A stretch of 64,000 nucleotides of DNA from Nitzschia sp. DOCU1 (Eukaryota; Bacillariophyta; Bacillariophyceae; Bacillariales; Bacillariaceae), in NCBI GenBank assembly GCA_951394045.1, contig OX595991.1, forward strand, positions 496,001 to 560,000, given 5' to 3'. Below are positions 62,582-64,000 of the stretch, piece by piece; the stretch's first letter is position 1; every line of letters begins with the position of its first letter. A program made the position numbers and the translations under genes. The notes under the pieces are model-generated. The model was given only the letters and a program-made list of their open reading frames with translations, ran no database searches and was not told the DNA's origin.

Positions 62582-64000
62582 TTAGTAGCCCGAAGGTGCA
62601 GGAGGCTGCTGATACTGATATTGTGAATTCGGTTGGTATTGTGGTGGTGGTCCTGGTGGCGGAGGGCGATTGAATGTCGGTGGAGGTGGTCGAGATGGTG
62701 GTGGAGGCCTTGCGTATCCGGCAGGCGGTGGTGGCATGCCCGGTGGAGGGGGTTGTCCCCACGTCCCACCAGCAGAAGCGGATGCAGCAGCAGCGCCGCC
62801 CCAGCCAGTAACCGGTGGTGGAGGGGCAGGAGGTTGGCCCCAGGCAGCAGCAGCAGCTGGTGGAGGCGGAGGCTTGGTACCCCATCGCGATGTTTTGGGA
62901 GCGCCTGCGTCCATGGGCTTGGGTGGTTGTTGGGGTGGCGCCGCGGGGCGTTTCGTTACTGAAACGCCACGTGGATTCTTTTTGAATTCGTTCAACAGCA
63001 AGTCGAGACTACTGAAACACTTGGCCCCCCAAACAAAACCATTGGGTGAAATCCCAATCGGATGACATCTTGGTGTAGCACTAAGAATGAAATGCAATGA
63101 AGCATATCCGGGGTGCATTTCCATCCAGCAGATATTGTAGAAAACGCTGTCTGGACTCTTAGACTTCTCACTGCGGAGTTTCTCGTCGAGCTCGTCCTCG
63201 GGAAGATCGACAAACTTTCTGTGATTGATGAGTTCCTCGACATAGTCATTCATGGGAGCAATGTAACGGCCTAGAAGTTCGTCGATGCTTCCATATGTCT
63301 CGTCCTTGACCTTGAGGATATTTCCAATACTTGCGTCCGTGTCCTTGTCCTCTTCGGTGACTTCGATCACCTTGATGCTTCCTTCTTGGACGACCCAATG
63401 GATAGCTAGGGAGTCAGCCGATTTGCTGCTTGGTCGAACCAATGCCTCGCCAACCATGGCGGGGCCCCCATCATTGAGCTCTCGATTAACTTCGTCGTTA
63501 CGCGCATTACGAAAGGCCGGATGTGCGCAAGCTCTCCTAGCCACACGACCCATGCGTTTCTTGGGACCTTCGTCGGCATCATCGCCCAGCCTTGTCGCAC
63601 TCAACGTTAGGCGCATGGCCTCCAACCTGGCCTCCCTCTCCTTCGTTTTCTTCTCCTCGATTTGGGAACTCGAGGCCATGTCAAAGTGGTCGTCAATGGC
63701 GGGCAAGCTCTGCGGGCGTTCCCACTTGCTAGGCGGACGTCGGAAGTCCTCCATCTTTAGACTCATGTCAACGCACATGTGATCTTTCTTCACTTCGGTG
63801 ATCACCGCGGTGACAACCGTCCCAACAGTAACAATGTCTTCCGCTGTTTCTACGTGTTCATCGGACAAGTTGCGGAGTGGGATAAACGCAGGAATGTCAC
63901 CTTCCAATTTAATGCGCGAGCCAAAATCTCCGTTTCGGACGACTTTTCCAGTGACTTCCTTGCCTGGGCGAAGCGACTGATCTGTTTCACCAGTGATGAG
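62582..64000 (-). CDS. SPT6: Transcription elongation factor SPT6, C-terminal part, cut by window edge
   Basis: A histone chaperone and elongation factor that travels with RNA polymerase II. The minus-strand frame is open from base 64000 and ends at 62582. At its N-terminal side is an S1 RNA-binding domain (RPGKEVTGKVVRNGDFGSRI then KLEGDIPAFIPLRNLSDEHV). A linker follows, then the tandem SH2 module that binds the phosphorylated Pol II linker: CAHPAFRNARNDEVNRELND, EALVRPSSKSADSLAIHWVV, SIDELLGRYIAPMNDYVEEL and HPGYASLHFILS. The last 130 residues are a Pro/Gly/Ala-rich low-complexity tail with WG dipeptides (AAWGQPPAPP, GGTWGQPPPPG), longer and more repetitive than I would expect. About 472 residues lie in the window; the rest of the protein lies beyond the right edge. 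It is convergent with the reductase (109 bp). Confidence 0.95.
   Translation of the reverse strand, partial: LITGETDQSLRPGKEVTGKVVRNGDFGSRIKLEGDIPAFIPLRNLSDEHVETAEDIVTVGTVVTAVITEVKKDHMCVDMSLKMEDFRRPPSKWERPQSLPAIDDHFDMASSSQIEEKKTKEREARLEAMRLTLSATRLGDDADEGPKKRMGRVARRACAHPAFRNARNDEVNRELNDGGPAMVGEALVRPSSKSADSLAIHWVVQEGSIKVIEVTEEDKDTDASIGNILKVKDETYGSIDELLGRYIAPMNDYVEELINHRKFVDLPEDELDEKLRSEKSKSPDSVFYNICWMEMHPGYASLHFILSATPRCHPIGISPNGFVWGAKCFSSLDLLLNEFKKNPRGVSVTKRPAAPPQQPPKPMDAGAPKTSRWGTKPPPPPAAAAAWGQPPAPPPPVTGWGGAAAASASAGGTWGQPPPPGMPPPPAGYARPPPPSRPPPPTFNRPPPPGPPPQYQPNSQYQYQQPPAPSGY

Overview
This is nuclear DNA from a eukaryotic alga, most likely a pennate diatom. Several predicted proteins start with a signal peptide followed at once by an aromatic-led transit peptide (S-FAFSP, A-FQ, S-FSP, S-FSV), the bipartite plastid presequence of algae with complex plastids. 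A sigma-70 factor carries such a presequence. Introns are short (mostly 70-120 nt, GT-AG) and one glutathione peroxidase uses in-frame TGA as selenocysteine. Species is not determined. I see no prokaryotic-style operons, CRISPR arrays, rRNA or tRNA genes and no intact transposon.

Layout. 1-1917 (-): N-terminal part of coatomer alpha (COPA), cut by the window edge. 2937-3675 (-): selenoprotein glutathione peroxidase with a 3'UTR SECIS hairpin. 4900-6104 (-): stand-alone EDR2 C-terminal (DUF1336) protein. 6718-7962 (+), 8443-9060 (+) and 9496-10101 (-): three plastid-targeted proteins, the last with a twin-arginine-type lumen signal. 10603-11164 (+): LSM4, whose start codon is separated from the rest by an intron. 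11654-13446 (-): type I membrane protein with an S/R/K-rich tail. 14917-15201 (+): ribosomal protein eL43. 15.3-16.0 kb: decayed tandem duplications. 16981-22478 (+): clathrin heavy chain. 23322-24907 (+): plastid sigma factor. 25158-26582 (-): secretory-pathway protein of unknown function. 26915-29201 (-): SLC44/CTL-like membrane protein. 30231-31220 (+): unknown.

31342-34338 (-) and 35348-41080 (+): a head-to-head pair of giant coiled-coil proteins that share a C-terminal module and so are paralogues. The second has nested tandem repeats. 41635-44905 (+): inositol polyphosphate 5-phosphatase with a phospho-site-like repeat insert and a C-terminal C2-like region. 44987-47354 (-): protein with an SKA1-like C-terminus. 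47696-51256 (-): ankyrin-BTB protein. 51.3-55.2 kb: gene-poor and low in complexity, perhaps with an unresolved spliced gene on the minus strand. 55267-55803 (+): mitochondrial uL24. 55851-58815 (-): dymeclin. 59840-60325 (+): small diatom-type protein. 61258-62472 (+): aldo/keto reductase with a cryptic in-frame intron. 62582-64000 (-): C-terminal part of SPT6, cut by the window edge.

Common themes are membrane traffic (COPA, clathrin, dymeclin, 5-phosphatase), plastid function and long coiled-coil or cytoskeletal proteins. The genes are independent transcription units. Several convergent pairs have 3' ends only about 50-120 bp apart.
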